DNA from: Collinsella sp. AF33-16 | GTDB lineage: Bacteria; Actinomycetota; Coriobacteriia; Coriobacteriales; Coriobacteriaceae | Direction of reading: 5' to 3' | NCBI RefSeq assembly: GCF_003475325.1 | Contig: NZ_QRQC01000009.1 | Span: 30,074-94,073, forward strand | DNA length: 64,000 nucleotides | Shown: in pieces, positions 33,936-45,300 of the stretch | How the letters are laid out: each line of letters opens with the position of its first letter | How positions within the stretch are numbered: the first letter of the stretch is position 1 | The notes under the pieces: generated by a model | Told to the model about the DNA's origin: nothing | What the model saw: only the letters and a program-made list of their open reading frames with translations | Databases searched by the model: none | Position numbers and translations under genes: made by a program

Positions 33936-35795
33936 CTACTGGGCAAACTGGCTACGATAAAGCTCGGCATAGAAGCCGTCAGCCGCCAGCAGCTCGTCGT
34001 GCGTGCCGCGCTCGATAATCTCGCCATCGCGCATTACCAAGATGCAATCGGCGTTGCGAATCGTCGACAGGCGGTGTGCCACGACAAAGCTCGTGCGGCC
34101 AGCCATGAGCTCGTCGAATGCCGCCTGCACCTGCAGCTCGGTACGCGTATCGATGCTCGACGTTGCCTCGTCCAGCAGCAGAATCGCCGGATCGGTGAGC
34201 ATGACGCGCGCGATGCACAGCAGCTGTTTTTGACCTTGGCTAAACGTGCCGCCGTCCTCGCCGATCACCGTATCGTAGCCGCCTGGCAGCTGCACGATAA
34301 ACTTGTGCGCGTGCGCGCGCTTGGCGGCCTCGACAATCTGCTCGCGCGTGGCATCGGGGCAACCGTAGGCAATGTTTTCGGCCACCGTGCCCTCGAACAG
34401 CCAGGCGTCCTGCAGCACCATGCCAAAGGCGCGGCGCAGGCTCGCGCGCGTGTAGTCACGCGAGGAGCGACCATCGACCGCGATGCGCCCAGCATCGATA
34501 TCGTAAAAGCGCAGCAGCAGATTGATGAGCGTCGTCTTGCCACAGCCCGTGGGACCGACGAGGGCAAAGCGCGTACCGGGTTTGGCCTCGATGCAGATAT
34601 CCTGCAGCAGCTTGCGGTCGGGCACATAGCTAAAGTCCACGTGTTCAAAGGTCACCTCGCCCTGCGGGGCGACAAGCTCCACGGCATCCGCCGCGTCGGG
34701 CTCCTGCTCGCGCGCATCAAGCAACGCAAACATGCGGCGCGCCGAGGCGTACGCGGTCTGGATCTGCGTGATGACGTTCGTGACCTCGTTGAACGGCTTA
34801 GTGTACTGGTTGGCGTAGGACAGGAAGATCTGCACGCCGCCCACCGTGAGCGCCGCCGGCACGCCCGTGATCACGCCCACGCAGCCGATCACGGCGACCA
34901 CAGCGTAGATGATGTTGTTGATAAAGCGCGTACCGGGGTTGGAAAGCGAGCCCATAAACTGCGCGCGCTCGCCTGCCGCATAAAGCTCGGCGTTGAGGGC
35001 GTCGAAGCGCTGCTGAGCGCTCGGGCCATAGGCAAAGGCGTCGACAAGCTTTTGCTCGCCCACATACCCCTCGATATGGCCGCCGAGCTGGCCCTGGATG
35101 CGCTGTTGGGCCGTAAAGCTCTTATTTGAGAGCTTGGCGATGGCGCCGGCCGCAAAGATGGAAAGCGGTGTGACGAGCACCACCACAAGCGTCATGGTCA
35201 GGTTGATGGAGAGCATAAACGCGAGCGTGCCCACGATGGTAATAACGCCGGTAAAGAGCTGCGTGAAGCCCTGCAGCAGACCGTCGCCCACCTGATCGAC
35301 GTCGTTGACCACGCGGCTCATGAGGTCGCCGTGGGCATGGCTGTCGATAAAGCCGAGCGGCATGCGGCTGAGCTTGTCGCTCGCCTCCACGCGCATGTCG
35401 AGCACCGTCTCGTAGGACAAGCGGTTAACGCAATAGCCCTGCAGCCACTGGAAAGCCGCAGCACCTACGACGACAATCGCGAGCTTGGTGACAAGCGGCA
35501 GCAGCGCATCGAAGTCCACCTGCCTGGCGGCGACGATCAGGTCGATGCCCTCGCCGATGAGAATAGGCGTATAGAGCTGCAAGATCACCGAGATGGCAGC
35601 GCTCACAAACGACGCCGTAAACGAAATGCGATGCGGACGGACGTAGCCCAGCAGACGGCGAGTCACCGCGCTCACGGGGTAGCGCTCGGGGTCGCCGGGC
35701 TGACGCGGGCCGTCACCCAGATCGTTGAGGCTATCGTTGCCGGACACGTTGGCGGTCATCGTGGCGACCGAACCGGAAGAAGTGTACGGATTCAT
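33936..35795 (-). CDS. ABC exporter half-transporter with intact ATP site
   Basis: A 619-residue membrane-ATPase fusion with six membrane helices (about 55-350). Walker A GPTGCGKTT, signature FSQGQ, Walker B ILLLDEATSSID and the switch His in VAHRLS are all canonical. It starts directly at the stop of the upstream half-transporter with no gap; the ribosome site GGAGG lies in the end of that gene. The two should form a heterodimer in which this subunit supplies the catalytic Walker B glutamate. Multidrug or peptide export is typical for such pairs; substrate unknown. Confidence 0.93.
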   Translation of the reverse strand: MNPYTSSGSVATMTANVSGNDSLNDLGDGPRQPGDPERYPVSAVTRRLLGYVRPHRISFTASFVSAAISVILQLYTPILIGEGIDLIVAARQVDFDALLPLVTKLAIVVVGAAAFQWLQGYCVNRLSYETVLDMRVEASDKLSRMPLGFIDSHAHGDLMSRVVNDVDQVGDGLLQGFTQLFTGVITIVGTLAFMLSINLTMTLVVVLVTPLSIFAAGAIAKLSNKSFTAQQRIQGQLGGHIEGYVGEQKLVDAFAYGPSAQQRFDALNAELYAAGERAQFMGSLSNPGTRFINNIIYAVVAVIGCVGVITGVPAALTVGGVQIFLSYANQYTKPFNEVTNVITQIQTAYASARRMFALLDAREQEPDAADAVELVAPQGEVTFEHVDFSYVPDRKLLQDICIEAKPGTRFALVGPTGCGKTTLINLLLRFYDIDAGRIAVDGRSSRDYTRASLRRAFGMVLQDAWLFEGTVAENIAYGCPDATREQIVEAAKRAHAHKFIVQLPGGYDTVIGEDGGTFSQGQKQLLCIARVMLTDPAILLLDEATSSIDTRTELQVQAAFDELMAGRTSFVVAHRLSTIRNADCILVMRDGEIIERGTHDELLAADGFYAELYRSQFAQ

Positions 35796-37652
35796 TTAGC
35801 AGCCCTCCTTTGCGCAGACGGATGCGGGGGCGGTCGGAGCGGACGCGGGCGTCGTGCTCCCCTGCTGGCCCTCGAGTTCCTCGCGGCGCAGCTGCGACTG
35901 GCAAATCTCGCGATAGAGCTGGCAGCTTGCACACAGCTCGTCATGCGTGCCCAGGCCCGCAACCGAGCCGTGGTCGAGCACGCAGATCATGTCGGCGTCG
36001 CGTACGGTCGAGACGCGCTGGCTCACGATGACGGTCGTGAGCGGCAGCCCACCCTCGGCGGCACCACGCACGCTGCGCTCGCGAATGGCATGGCGAAGCG
36101 CCGCGTCGGTCTTAAAGTCGAGCGCCGAGGCAGAGTCATCCATGATCAGGACCTGTGGCGAGCCCACCAGGGCGCGCGCGATGGTCAAGCGCTGACGCTG
36201 ACCGCCGCTGAAGTTCTTGCCGCCCGCCTCGACCGGGGCGTCGAGCCCCTGCGGCTTGTTGCGCACGAACTCGCTCGCCTGCGCCATATCGAGCGCTGCC
36301 CAGAGCTCCTCGTCGGTCGCCGACTCGTCACGCCAGGTCAGGTTGCTGCGGATGGTGCCGCTCACCAGCGACGCACGCTGCGGAACAGTCGCAACCACAT
36401 GGCGCAGCTGGTCGAGCGGCCAAGCGCGCACGTCGGCACCCATCACGCACACGCTGCCGGCGCCTGCATCGTACAGGCGCGGGATAAGCGAGACGAGCGT
36501 GGACTTGCCGCTGCCCGTACCGCCAATAATGCCAAGCGTCTTGCCCAGCGGGAGCTCCAGGGTCACATCGTTGACGGCGTTGGCAGCGCCAGCGCCAAAG
36601 GAGAAGCTCGCGTGGCTCAAGCTCAGCGCGGGGACCGGAACAGCGCCACCCGCCAGTTCGCTCGGCTCGGGCAGTGCGACCGGCTGATTGCCCTCGTCGG
36701 TAATGCTCGGCACGCAATTGAGCACCTCGTTGATACGCGACGCGCTGGCGCTCGCCTTGGTAAAGACCACGACCAGGTTGGCGACGTACACGATGGAGGT
36801 CAGGGTCTGCGTCATGTAGTTCACAAACGCCATGACCTGACCCTGCGTGAGCTCGCCCACGTTGACCTGGATGCCGCCCACCCACAGGATGGCGCACACG
36901 CCCAGGTTCATCACCAAAAACGTGACGGGATTAAGGATTGACGAGAGCTTGCCCACCGCGATGGCGGTATTGGCCTGGTCATCGGCGGCTTGGGCAAAAC
37001 GCTCGCGCTCGTGGTCCTCACGCACAAAGGCGCGAACAACGCGGGCGCCCGAAAGCCCCTCGCGGCAGATAAGCGCGATGCGGTCGAGCTTTGCCTGCAG
37101 CTGCTTGTAGTAGGGAATGCAGCGCGCCATGACAAACCAAAACACCAGGCCGATGGCGGGCGTGCAAATCAAAAAGATCATGCCGAGCTTAAGGTCGATG
37201 GCAAGGGCCGCGCACATAGAGCCCACCGCCAAGAAGGGCCAGCGGATGAGCATGCGCACGCCCAGCGCCACGGCAAGCTGCACCTGGTTGACGTCGTTGG
37301 TGATGCGGGTGATAAGCGACGGCGTGCCAAAGCGATCGAGTTCGGCATAGCTCAGCTTGTTGATGTGCTGGTAGAGTGCGCCGCGAATGTCAGTACCCAT
37401 GCCCTGCGAGGTGAGCGCCGCCATCTTTTGGCAGACGAGCGTAAACGAGATGCCGATCACAGCCATGGCGCCAAGTACCATGCCGTAGTGGATAACGGCG
37501 TTGACATCGTATGCGCCAATACCCTTATCGATCATCTGGGCAATCACCAGCGGCGTCAGCAGGTCAAAAATCACTTCGATCAGCTTGCACGCTGGGCCGA
37601 TCACCATATACCGGCGAAACTTACCACCAAAACGCCTGAGCAGCTCAATCAT
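35796..37652 (-). CDS. ABC exporter half-transporter with degenerate Walker B
   Basis: A 618-residue membrane-ATPase fusion. Walker A GGTGSGKST and signature FSGGQRQ are intact, but Walker B reads LIMDDSASALDF, with Asp in place of the catalytic Glu, and the switch His is replaced by Gln (VSQRVS). This is the pattern of the non-hydrolysing half of heterodimeric exporters. ATG at 37652 follows GGGAG; the frame runs 19 codons further upstream without a better site. Operon with the 33936 gene. Confidence 0.92.
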   Translation of the reverse strand: MIELLRRFGGKFRRYMVIGPACKLIEVIFDLLTPLVIAQMIDKGIGAYDVNAVIHYGMVLGAMAVIGISFTLVCQKMAALTSQGMGTDIRGALYQHINKLSYAELDRFGTPSLITRITNDVNQVQLAVALGVRMLIRWPFLAVGSMCAALAIDLKLGMIFLICTPAIGLVFWFVMARCIPYYKQLQAKLDRIALICREGLSGARVVRAFVREDHERERFAQAADDQANTAIAVGKLSSILNPVTFLVMNLGVCAILWVGGIQVNVGELTQGQVMAFVNYMTQTLTSIVYVANLVVVFTKASASASRINEVLNCVPSITDEGNQPVALPEPSELAGGAVPVPALSLSHASFSFGAGAANAVNDVTLELPLGKTLGIIGGTGSGKSTLVSLIPRLYDAGAGSVCVMGADVRAWPLDQLRHVVATVPQRASLVSGTIRSNLTWRDESATDEELWAALDMAQASEFVRNKPQGLDAPVEAGGKNFSGGQRQRLTIARALVGSPQVLIMDDSASALDFKTDAALRHAIRERSVRGAAEGGLPLTTVIVSQRVSTVRDADMICVLDHGSVAGLGTHDELCASCQLYREICQSQLRREELEGQQGSTTPASAPTAPASVCAKEGC

Positions 37653-37800
37653 GTATAGGCGCTCCCTATCATCATCCACATTCAATTCGAACCATGATAG
37701 CACCGCCACCCCAAAAGAAGCGTAAACAACTCGTCATTTCTAACGGGATTCAGTTTTCAGAGGAGCATACGCGCACACCCAGCCAGTGGCGGGCCAATCG

Positions 37801-37829
37801 CTTGGTATACTTACATTAGTGCTACCAAG
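37801..37829 (+). promoter_or_regulatory. Candidate -10 and dyad upstream of the coiled-coil surface protein
   Basis: TATACT (37806-37811) is a good -10. It overlaps an inverted repeat, CTTGGTA (37801-37807) with TACCAAG (37823-37829), that could be an operator. No clear -35. Confidence 0.35.
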
Positions 37830-37861
37830 TTAGTCGCCGACCCTTGAAATGAGGTGCCGAG

Positions 37862-38698
37862 ATGAACGACATTCTCGCAAGAAGAGCAAGACGAGCAACC
37901 TTGGGCATCGCCCTTTCCGCGGCACTCGCCGCGGGAATCGCCCCCGTAACGGCGATCGCGGCGGAAACCAGCTCCCCCACCGGTGCAGTTGCCTTGCAGA
38001 CGGAAGACGCGGCCGCCGCAAAAGAAAAAGCGTATGCAGCCATGCAGGAAGCGCTCAAAACCCTCGAGGCCGCAAAAGACGCCGCAAGTCCCGAGAAACT
38101 TGCGGAAATCGATGATGACATTGCCGCTTTTCAAGAGATCTACGACATGGTGGTGACGGAAGCCGCCAAACGGAGGGAACCCCTTCCCGCCATGCAAGCG
38201 AACGTCGATGCAGCCCAAGCCAAATACGATGAGGCCCACAACCGGACAAGCGGCCTTCAGGCGGAATTAAATAAGGCAATCGACGACGGAGCTTCTAACG
38301 AAACTATTAAGCAGTTGCGAAGTGAGATCATGTCGGCAGAAAGGCGAGAAAAATCTTGTGAAGATGATCTTCACCACTGCCAACGCCGGCTCGAAAGCCA
38401 GGAAAGACAGGTTCAGTATTTCGAAAGTGAGGCAGAGGAAGCCAAAGCCCACATCGACGAGGACATAGCCAAGCGAAATGCGCTCCTCGGCGATTTGGAA
38501 AAGGCGCAAGCGGCCTATGACGACGCCTGCAAGGCATACGAAGAGGCGAAAGCCGCGGCAGACAAGGCCACCTCACCCGAAATAACGAAACCCGCCGAGA
38601 CGACAAAACCCTCCAGCTCAGCGCAGCCGGCCGAAACGGCACAGCCCGCCAGCTCGCCCGCGACCGGCAAATACGCTCCATCGAGCTCCACCAAGTAA
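37862..38698 (+). CDS. Secreted coiled-coil protein, cut off before its wall anchor
   Basis: A 278-residue protein. The signal peptide (1-34, ending AIAA) is followed by about 190 residues of charged Ala/Glu/Lys heptads predicted to form a long coiled coil (45-235), then a Thr/Ser/Pro-rich wall-spanning stretch (KPAETTKPSSSAQPAE). It stops at TAA (38696-38698). In the same frame, the next 43 codons encode a complete sorting signal, LANTGD plus hydrophobic helix plus RR-KNSR, ending at 38830. One substitution would restore a 322-residue wall-anchored protein. As written the protein should be secreted and released. ATG has GAGGTG 5 nt upstream. Confidence 0.82.
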   Translation: MNDILARRARRATLGIALSAALAAGIAPVTAIAAETSSPTGAVALQTEDAAAAKEKAYAAMQEALKTLEAAKDAASPEKLAEIDDDIAAFQEIYDMVVTEAAKRREPLPAMQANVDAAQAKYDEAHNRTSGLQAELNKAIDDGASNETIKQLRSEIMSAERREKSCEDDLHHCQRRLESQERQVQYFESEAEEAKAHIDEDIAKRNALLGDLEKAQAAYDDACKAYEEAKAAADKATSPEITKPAETTKPSSSAQPAETAQPASSPATGKYAPSSSTK

Positions 38699-38830
38699 GC
38701 AAATACGACCACTGGCAAGCTCGCGAACACGGGAGACTCAGCGCCGAGCGCAATCGCACTCGCAGGAATCGCCGCCGCAGGCCTCGGAATAACCGCCGCG
38801 GGCGTACGCCGTATCAAGAACTCAAGGTAG
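38699..38830 (+). pseudogene. Detached LANTG sorting signal, in frame after a stop codon
   Basis: Forty-three codons without a start continue the frame of the preceding gene. They read ANTTTGKLANTGD, then an Ala/Gly/Ile-rich hydrophobic helix (SAIALAGIAAAGLGITAAG) and the basic tail VRRIKNSR. This is a full cell-wall sorting signal that survives without frameshifts, so the stop is recent, read through, or a sequence error. Confidence 0.75.
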
Positions 38831-38878
38831 CTGCCAGCGGTTATTGTCTTCGCCAATCCACAAGCCCAGAAACAAAAC

Positions 38879-38916
38879 GAGGCCCGTTTCCCCAACCCAG
38901 GGAAACGAGCCTCTTT
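38879..38916 (+). terminator. Terminator of the coiled-coil protein gene
   Basis: The stem 38879-38892 with 38900-38913 pairs at 13 of 14 positions and is followed by TTT. It lies just past the detached sorting signal, so the transcript includes that signal. From here to 39050 I see nothing else. Confidence 0.8.
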
Positions 38917-39050
38917 ACTTGTAAAAACAAATGGTAATGCCGCTGTCTCTTGAAGCGCATCGCCACCGCGCTCCAAACAACGCCAACGAGCAGCATTCCT
39001 TAAGGGATAGATTTAATTAGGCTAACGCGCCTTTACGGGTGATTTTTGGA

Positions 39051-39157
39051 CGATGCGGTCCCGGTGCCGGCGGGCTGTTTGGTAGTCGAGCGATCCCGCA
39101 GGCAAAGCCGAGGACCAGCGAGACACCAACCAGCCCGCCGGCACCGGGACCGCATCG
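39051..39157. repeat. Long inverted repeat (27-bp perfect arms) downstream of the SRP RNA
   Basis: Arms 39051-39077 and 39131-39157 are perfectly complementary, and pairing continues a further five or so bases inward. The loop is about 40 nt, GC-rich, and no gene is present. It lies between the plus-strand coiled-coil gene and the minus-strand SRP RNA, again a convergent gap. Confidence 0.7.
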
Positions 39158-39169
39158 CGGCACCAAAAA

Positions 39170-39290
39170 AGCGCCCGTGCGCTCGATGGATTCGGATGCC
39201 CGACAGAGGCTCCTTATGGCTGCTTCCTTCCGGACCTGACCAGATTCGGAACATGTCGTCATCCGAACCCATCGAACGCGCTAGGCGCTC
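39170..39290 (-). ncRNA. ffs: Signal recognition particle RNA, small bacterial type
   Basis: The conserved SRP domain IV sequence GGTCCGGAAGGAAGCAGCC is present on the minus strand, flanked by the long paired arms GCGTTCGATGGGTTCGGATG and CATCCGAATCCATCGAGCGC. Outer ends AGCGCC and GGGCGCT close the hairpin, giving about 120 nt without an Alu domain. A T-run (39165-39170) follows. The RNA binds Ffh and targets membrane and secreted proteins to the translocon. Ends are approximate. Confidence 0.93.
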
Positions 39291-39295
39291 GGTAT

Positions 39296-39324
39296 ATCTT
39301 ACCTGCTCCCGTCCAGCAGGGCAA
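39296..39324 (-). promoter_or_regulatory. Promoter of the SRP RNA gene
   Basis: On the minus strand, TTGCCC (39319-39324) and TAAGAT (39296-39301) are 17 bp apart. The -10 ends 5-6 bp before the RNA 5' end, as expected. The promoter overlaps the end of a hairpin, GTGGGGCGAA (39325-39334) with TTCGCCCCAC, that follows the giant adhesin gene. Confidence 0.7.
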
Positions 39325-39369
39325 GTGGGGCGAACCCATCGGATGGATTCGCCCCACTCGTGCACATCG

Positions 39370-42300
39370 CTAGCGGCGCTTGCGGTACAGGACCGCGCCA
39401 CCCGCGACGGCCAGCGCGCCGATGCCGGCCATGGCGCCGAGCGCCTCAACCGGCAGGCTGCGGTCGCCGGTGTCGGGCATACCGCCCTTGGAGCCGTCGC
39501 CGCCGGAGCCTCCGCCGGAGCCGTTATCGGAACCGCCGCCCGAGCCGCCGCCCGGCGTGCCGGGGTTCTCGGGGTTCTCGGGGGTGCCGGGCTCCTCGAC
39601 GTAGCTGTTGGTGAAGACCGGCGGCATGTTGGCGTCGCCCTCGTAGGAGACCTTCGCCGACAGGTAGCCCGTCTTGGTGCCGCCTGCTGCCTCGTCGCTC
39701 ACCGTGACGACGATCTTGTGCACCGCCTTGTCGTAGGTCACATGCGCCTGGCCGTCGTCGACCTCGCTCACCGTGAAGGTGTAGGTGCCGGCCCGCTTGA
39801 AGGTCAGCGCATCGAACACGACGCTGCCGTCGGCGGTATTCTTGGCGGTCGACATGACCTTGCCGTCCCGGCCCTTGAGCTCAAAGCCAAACTGGCCCGC
39901 CTTGAGCTCGGCGCCCTTGAGCACCTTGGCGGCGCCCAGCCTGAGGGTGACAGGTGCGGCCTCGTAGCCGTTGGTGAACGTCACCGAGTCGTCGCCCGTG
40001 GGATTGCCCTCGGCATCCATGAGCTCGTGCTTGACGGCGAGCGTGCCGTTTTTGGCATCGGTGACCGTCGTGCGCACGCGGTACGTCGTCTTGTCGTACG
40101 TCACGCCGCCCGCCGTGCCGGCGACCTCGCGCAGCTCGTAGCCGTGCGTGCCGGGCGCGGTGTAGGTGACGGGGCTGAGCGCGACCGTGCCGTCGGCGGC
40201 GTTCTTGCCCGTCGCCACGACGCTCTCGCTGCCGTCAGCGGCAATCTCGACCAGCTGGAACTCAAACTCGCCCTCGGCCAAATCACGGCCCTCGAGCTTC
40301 TTGCTCACTTTGATCTGGTCGGTGACGGAGCTCGGCGTCGGGTTCACGCCGTAGGTGTTGGTGAACTCGAACGCGCCCCTGCCCTCGGGCGTGCCCTCTG
40401 CGGGCAGGACCTTCGCGACAAGCGTGCCCGCGGCGGTGTCCTCGACCACCCTGACCATGAAGGTCCTGGTTGCCGTCGCGTCATTGACCACGCCGTCGAC
40501 CGAACCGGACTCGCTCACCCGGTAGGTGAACGTCTTGGTGCGCAGGCCGCCGCCGTCGATCTCGACGTCATCGAGGTCGCTCGGCTGCTTAAACGTGACG
40601 TGGCCCAGCGCGACGTTACCGGCGGCGTCGTTGGCCGCCTCGGTCACCGTCTTGCCGGAGGCGTCGATCGGCGCGGGCGCGCCGTCCAGCGGCTCAATCT
40701 TAAAGGTGTACTTGCCCGCAATGTCGGCCTGCGTGAGGCCGAGTCCGGCTTGGCTAAGCGCCAGCGTCTTGGTGCCCGCGAGATCGACCCTCGCCTCGCC
40801 GGCGCTATAGGCATTCACAAACGACAGCGTGCTGTCGGAGCCCTCGGGGTAGGTCACGGCCACATCCAGCCCGCCCTTGCCGTTATCGGTCACCTTGACC
40901 GTGATGCCGAAGCTCGACGTGGCCGCCGTCACGCCCGCAGGCAGCCGGTCCGTACCGTCCTCGGAAACGGTATAGGGAATGACCCAGGAGCCGTCGGCGG
41001 CCTTGGTGGCGGTACCGTCTCCCGCCATCCGCTCGAGCGCGTCAGTAGTGTAGGCAATAGGCGAGAACGCAAGTCCCGCGGCCTCGCCGTCGCCGGAGGC
41101 CTGGTTGGTCGCGGTCGCGACCACGTTGCCCCGGGCATCGCGGACGGAGAACGAGAACTCGCCCGCCGCCGCGGCGCGACCCGTCAGCGTCTTGGTGGCG
41201 TTGATAGCCGCGCCGCCCTCGCCGCCGAGCATTCCGGTGGCCTCGTAGGAGTTCTCGAACGCGACTGTCACGAACGCAGGCGTCGCCGTGGCGTCATCCG
41301 CCGTGGAGACCTCGCTGCGGGCGACCTCGACGCCGTCCTTGGCAACTGTGGTCGTGACCGTGAGCTTGCCCGTCGCGGCGTCGTAGCCGGGCGCGATGGT
41401 CACCGTGCGCGGCGCGGTGTCGTTGGTGTAGCCCTCGCCGCCGAGCTTGGTCTCGGTAACGGTGAAGCTGTAGGTCTTGCCCGCATCGGCGTCGGTGAAC
41501 TTCACGTCGCTGCCCGCGGTCCCGCCGATGAGGTCGACCAGGTCGGCCGCACCGTCATCGGCAGCGGCCACGGCGTAGGCGTCCTTGCCGGTCTTGAGGC
41601 CGAGCTTGGCGGCCGTCTCGGCGTCCGCGGTCACGGTGAAGGCGAACTGCCCCGCCTCCATGGCGCGGCCGGAGAGCGTCTTGGACAGGCGCACGCCCGC
41701 GCGGGCCGAGTAGTCGAGCTCGGTCGTGTAGGTGTTGACGAAGTCGCCGCCGCTCGCCTGCGCGATTGCGGGCGTCGTGGCCGTGAGGTTGCCGGAGCCG
41801 TCGTCGGTCACGGTCACCGTCATCGTGGCGGCGTGGCCGTCGTAGGCCACACCGGCGATGGCGGAGCCGTCATCGGGCCTGACCTCGCGCACCGTGTAGG
41901 TGAAGGTCTTGGCGCGCACGCGCTTGCCGCCGACCTCGGCGAACCCGGCGTCCTTGATGTCGTCGAGCGTGTAGCGGATGGGGCCGAAGTCGAAGGCGAC
42001 CCTATCGCCCGCCTTGGTGCCGGCGGCGGCCGTCACGCTGACGGTCTTGGAGCCGTCGGCAGAGCCCTCGGGCATGGGGGCGCCGTCCTCGCCCGCGAGC
42101 GCGAACTGGAAGCTGTCGCCCTCCGCCCAGTCGCGTCCCTTGAGTGTCTTGGTGAAGAGTCCCGCGGTGGAGACGTCCCTGCCCTCGGTGGCCGTTCCGT
42201 ACGTGTTGGTGAACGCGACGGTCGCGCCGTCCTCGGTCACGGCACCCTCGGCCTTGGAGCCGTCAGCCCCGTTAACAGCAGTCGTGTAGCCCTCGGCGGC

Positions 42301-45300
42301 ATCCTCGGTCACGGTGTAGCGCGCGCCCACGGGCAGGCCGTCGATGGCCTTCTCCCCGCCGTCCTTAAGCGTGAAGGTCGTCTTGCCGTCCGTGAACGTC
42401 ACGGCGTGCTCGCCCTTGCCGAAGATGCCAGAGACGGGCTCGCCGTCCCCGTCGGTCAGCGCGACCGTAAAGCCGAACTCGCGTTGGCTGTCGCCGCCGA
42501 CGACCGTCTTCTTGACGGTGAGGCTGCCCTCGCGGGACACGCTGTTGTGGGTCGTGTTGGTCTGGGATTCGTTCTCCCCCACCTTGACCGTGGCGGTGTT
42601 GGAGATGTCGTCGACCACGGCGGCTTCGGCGGAGACCTTCACGTCAAAGCTGAGCGTGCCCGTGGCGCCCGCAGCCTGCTCGCCGAGCGACCAGGTAAGG
42701 GTGCGCGTCGCAGCGTCGTAGGCGGCACCGTCGGCAGAACCCTCAACATAGTTAACGCCCTTGGGCAGGACATCGGTCACCGTCACGTCGGCCGCCTGCG
42801 CGGCGCCCCTGTCGTCGACGCTGTTATTGGCCCAGCCGATGGTATAGGTGAGGATATCGCCCACGCCCACCGGCTTGCCATCCACATCGACCTTGGCGCC
42901 CGAGGCGTTCGCCTTGGTGACGGTCTTGGTGTTGTCGTGCGGCGTGAAGGTGTTGGTGAAGGTCTTCTTGCCCCGCTCGTTGGAGATCTCGGCCTTAAGG
43001 CCGGCACCGGTCTGAGTCACCGCGATGTCGAAGGTGTAGGCATGCGCGTCGTCCTCAATCAGGACATCGCCGCTTGCTTTCTCGGTCACGGTCGCGTGGT
43101 AGGTGCCCGGATTGGTGAAGCTGAGCTCCCCAAAGGAAACCTTGCCGTCCTTGTCATTCTTCGCCTCGATTGGGTAGCCCTCGAGGACATTGCCCGCACC
43201 GTCGGCGAGGGAGAGCTCAAAGGCGAACTCCCCCTCCTGGAGGCCGGGCTTGCGGCCGCCCGCGAGCACCTTGGTGAGCTCGGGGACGGACACCGTGGCG
43301 GGGGCGGGGTCGAAGGTGTTGGTGAAGGCGGCGGAGGCGACCTGATCGGCCGAGATGGAGCCATCGGCCCTGGATCCCTCGGCTCCGTTCACCGCGGCTT
43401 TGTAGCCATCGGCGGCACGTTCGGTCACCGTGTAGGCGGTTCCCGCGGGCAGCCCCGTGATCCTCGCCGTCTGGCCATCTTTGAGCTTGAGGGTCGCCTT
43501 GCCGTCCTCGAACGTCGCGTCACCGTAGGTGCCGGACACTTTGTTGCGGCCTGCGGCATCGGTGGCCTCAACCACAAACTTAAATATCTTGTCCGCGTCG
43601 ACCGCCAGGCCCTCGCGCGCCACGACGGTCTTGGAGACGTCGAGCTCGCCCGTCTTCACAGTGTTGGTCACGGTGAAGCCGCGCTCGGCGTCGCCGGTGA
43701 CCTTCGAGCTGTAGCCCTCGACGGGCACCTCGGCCACGGCGTAGTCGATCACGGAGCCGGACTTGGAGTACTTGGGCAGGCCCTCGAAGGAGTGCTTCCA
43801 GCTATTGGACTTCGACAGCTCGGCCGACTCGCCGGTGTCCTTCCCGTCGGCGAGCAGGCGCACGGTGGCCTTCTCGGCCGCCGGGCCGACCCACTTCTTC
43901 TCGACGGGCACCGAGACCTTGGCCGTGGAGGTGTTGGTCACGGTGAAGCCGCGCTCGGCGTCGCCGGTGACCGCGGAGTCATAGCCCTCGACGGGGTCCT
44001 CGGACACGGTGTAGTGCGCGCCCGCGGGCAGGTTGGAGAAGACGCCCTTCCAGTCGTTGGACTCGCTCAGGGTGATCGAATCGATGACGGTATCGCCGTT
44101 CTTGAGATTTACTTTGACCTTATTAGGATGGGGAATCCTGGGGTTCTCCCAGACCTTTTTGATGGGAATGTCGATGTTCTCGGACTTGCCGATGATGACA
44201 CCGCCGTTGGCGCCGATGCCGCCTCCCCGCTCGGCCGTATTGCCAGAGATCGTCAGCGACGTCTGACCGCGGCCGAGGTTATACACATCCTCGCTCATCA
44301 CAGATTTAAGCGCGACGTTCGGCGTGGCGTCGGTAAAGGACAGGGGCTCGCCGTTGCCACCGTCGGGAGAGAATCGCGGGATTTCGGTGTTTGTTTCCGC
44401 ATAAGTGCCTTCGGGGTTAAACAGCCCACCGTCTCTGTACCAGCTGACCTTTCCGCCGCCCGGAGCGCGGTTGGCCAAGGTCAGTTTGTATTTGGCGTCT
44501 TTGAAGCCGGTGAAGACGAGGTCGTCTCCCGCCTCATCGGCCGAGTTCCTGGCGATCAGGCCACCGTTCTGGACGTAGACCTTGGCATCTCCGGTCGGGC
44601 AGAACCACATGCCGCCGCCCTGCTTTTTCGCATGGTTATCAACAACGAGAGCGTTTTCGATATGGAGCGTGCTATAGACGAGATACTCGTTGCCTTCGCT
44701 ATATACGCCGCCACCCATATTCCGAGCAGTATTGTCCTTGATCTCGCCCGCACTGAGCTTGACGTCATCTGAATAGGTATAGATGCCTCCGCCGGCGGAA
44801 GCGGAGTTACCCGATACGGAGCCACCTTTCATAGTGAAAGCGGTATGGTCCCTACCACCCTGCTGCAGGCCGCGATCGACCACGCACACTCCGCCGCCTT
44901 TGCCATCAGAATACGCAATATTGTCCTCGATCTTGCCGCCCTTGAGGGTAAACTCGGCATTCCCTTCGACGTGCACTGCGCCGGAGGGAGTTCGATTCCC
45001 AAGCTTATAGCCTCTGTTGCGCACAAGCTGACCACCGGTCATCTCAAAGGAGGCTCTCTGGTTACGAGCCTCGCTGTACATGACCACCGCGCCGCCCTGA
45101 TAGCCGGCGTTATCCTCGATACTGCCGTTACTCATCTCAAGGTGGGCATCGCCCATCAGCATGATGCCGGTAGACGAAAGGTAATTACCATCGCCGTCTG
45201 CGGAGAAAGACACGTGATTCTTACGGATAACGCCGCCCTTCATGACAACATGAGCGCCGTCTTTCGCGTGGACAGCGCCGCAATACGCGTCCTTAAGTTC

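Noticed and set aside
38515..38976. A minus-strand frame opposite the coiled-coil protein tail
   Set aside because: No ribosome site; it only reads the complement of the Ala/Thr/Lys-rich repeat region.
39046..44772. A 1908-codon open frame opposite the giant adhesin
   Set aside because: It mirrors the adhesin's codon bias, its protein is low-complexity Arg/Gly/His/Leu text without domains, and the opposite strand has a full modular surface protein with signal and anchor.
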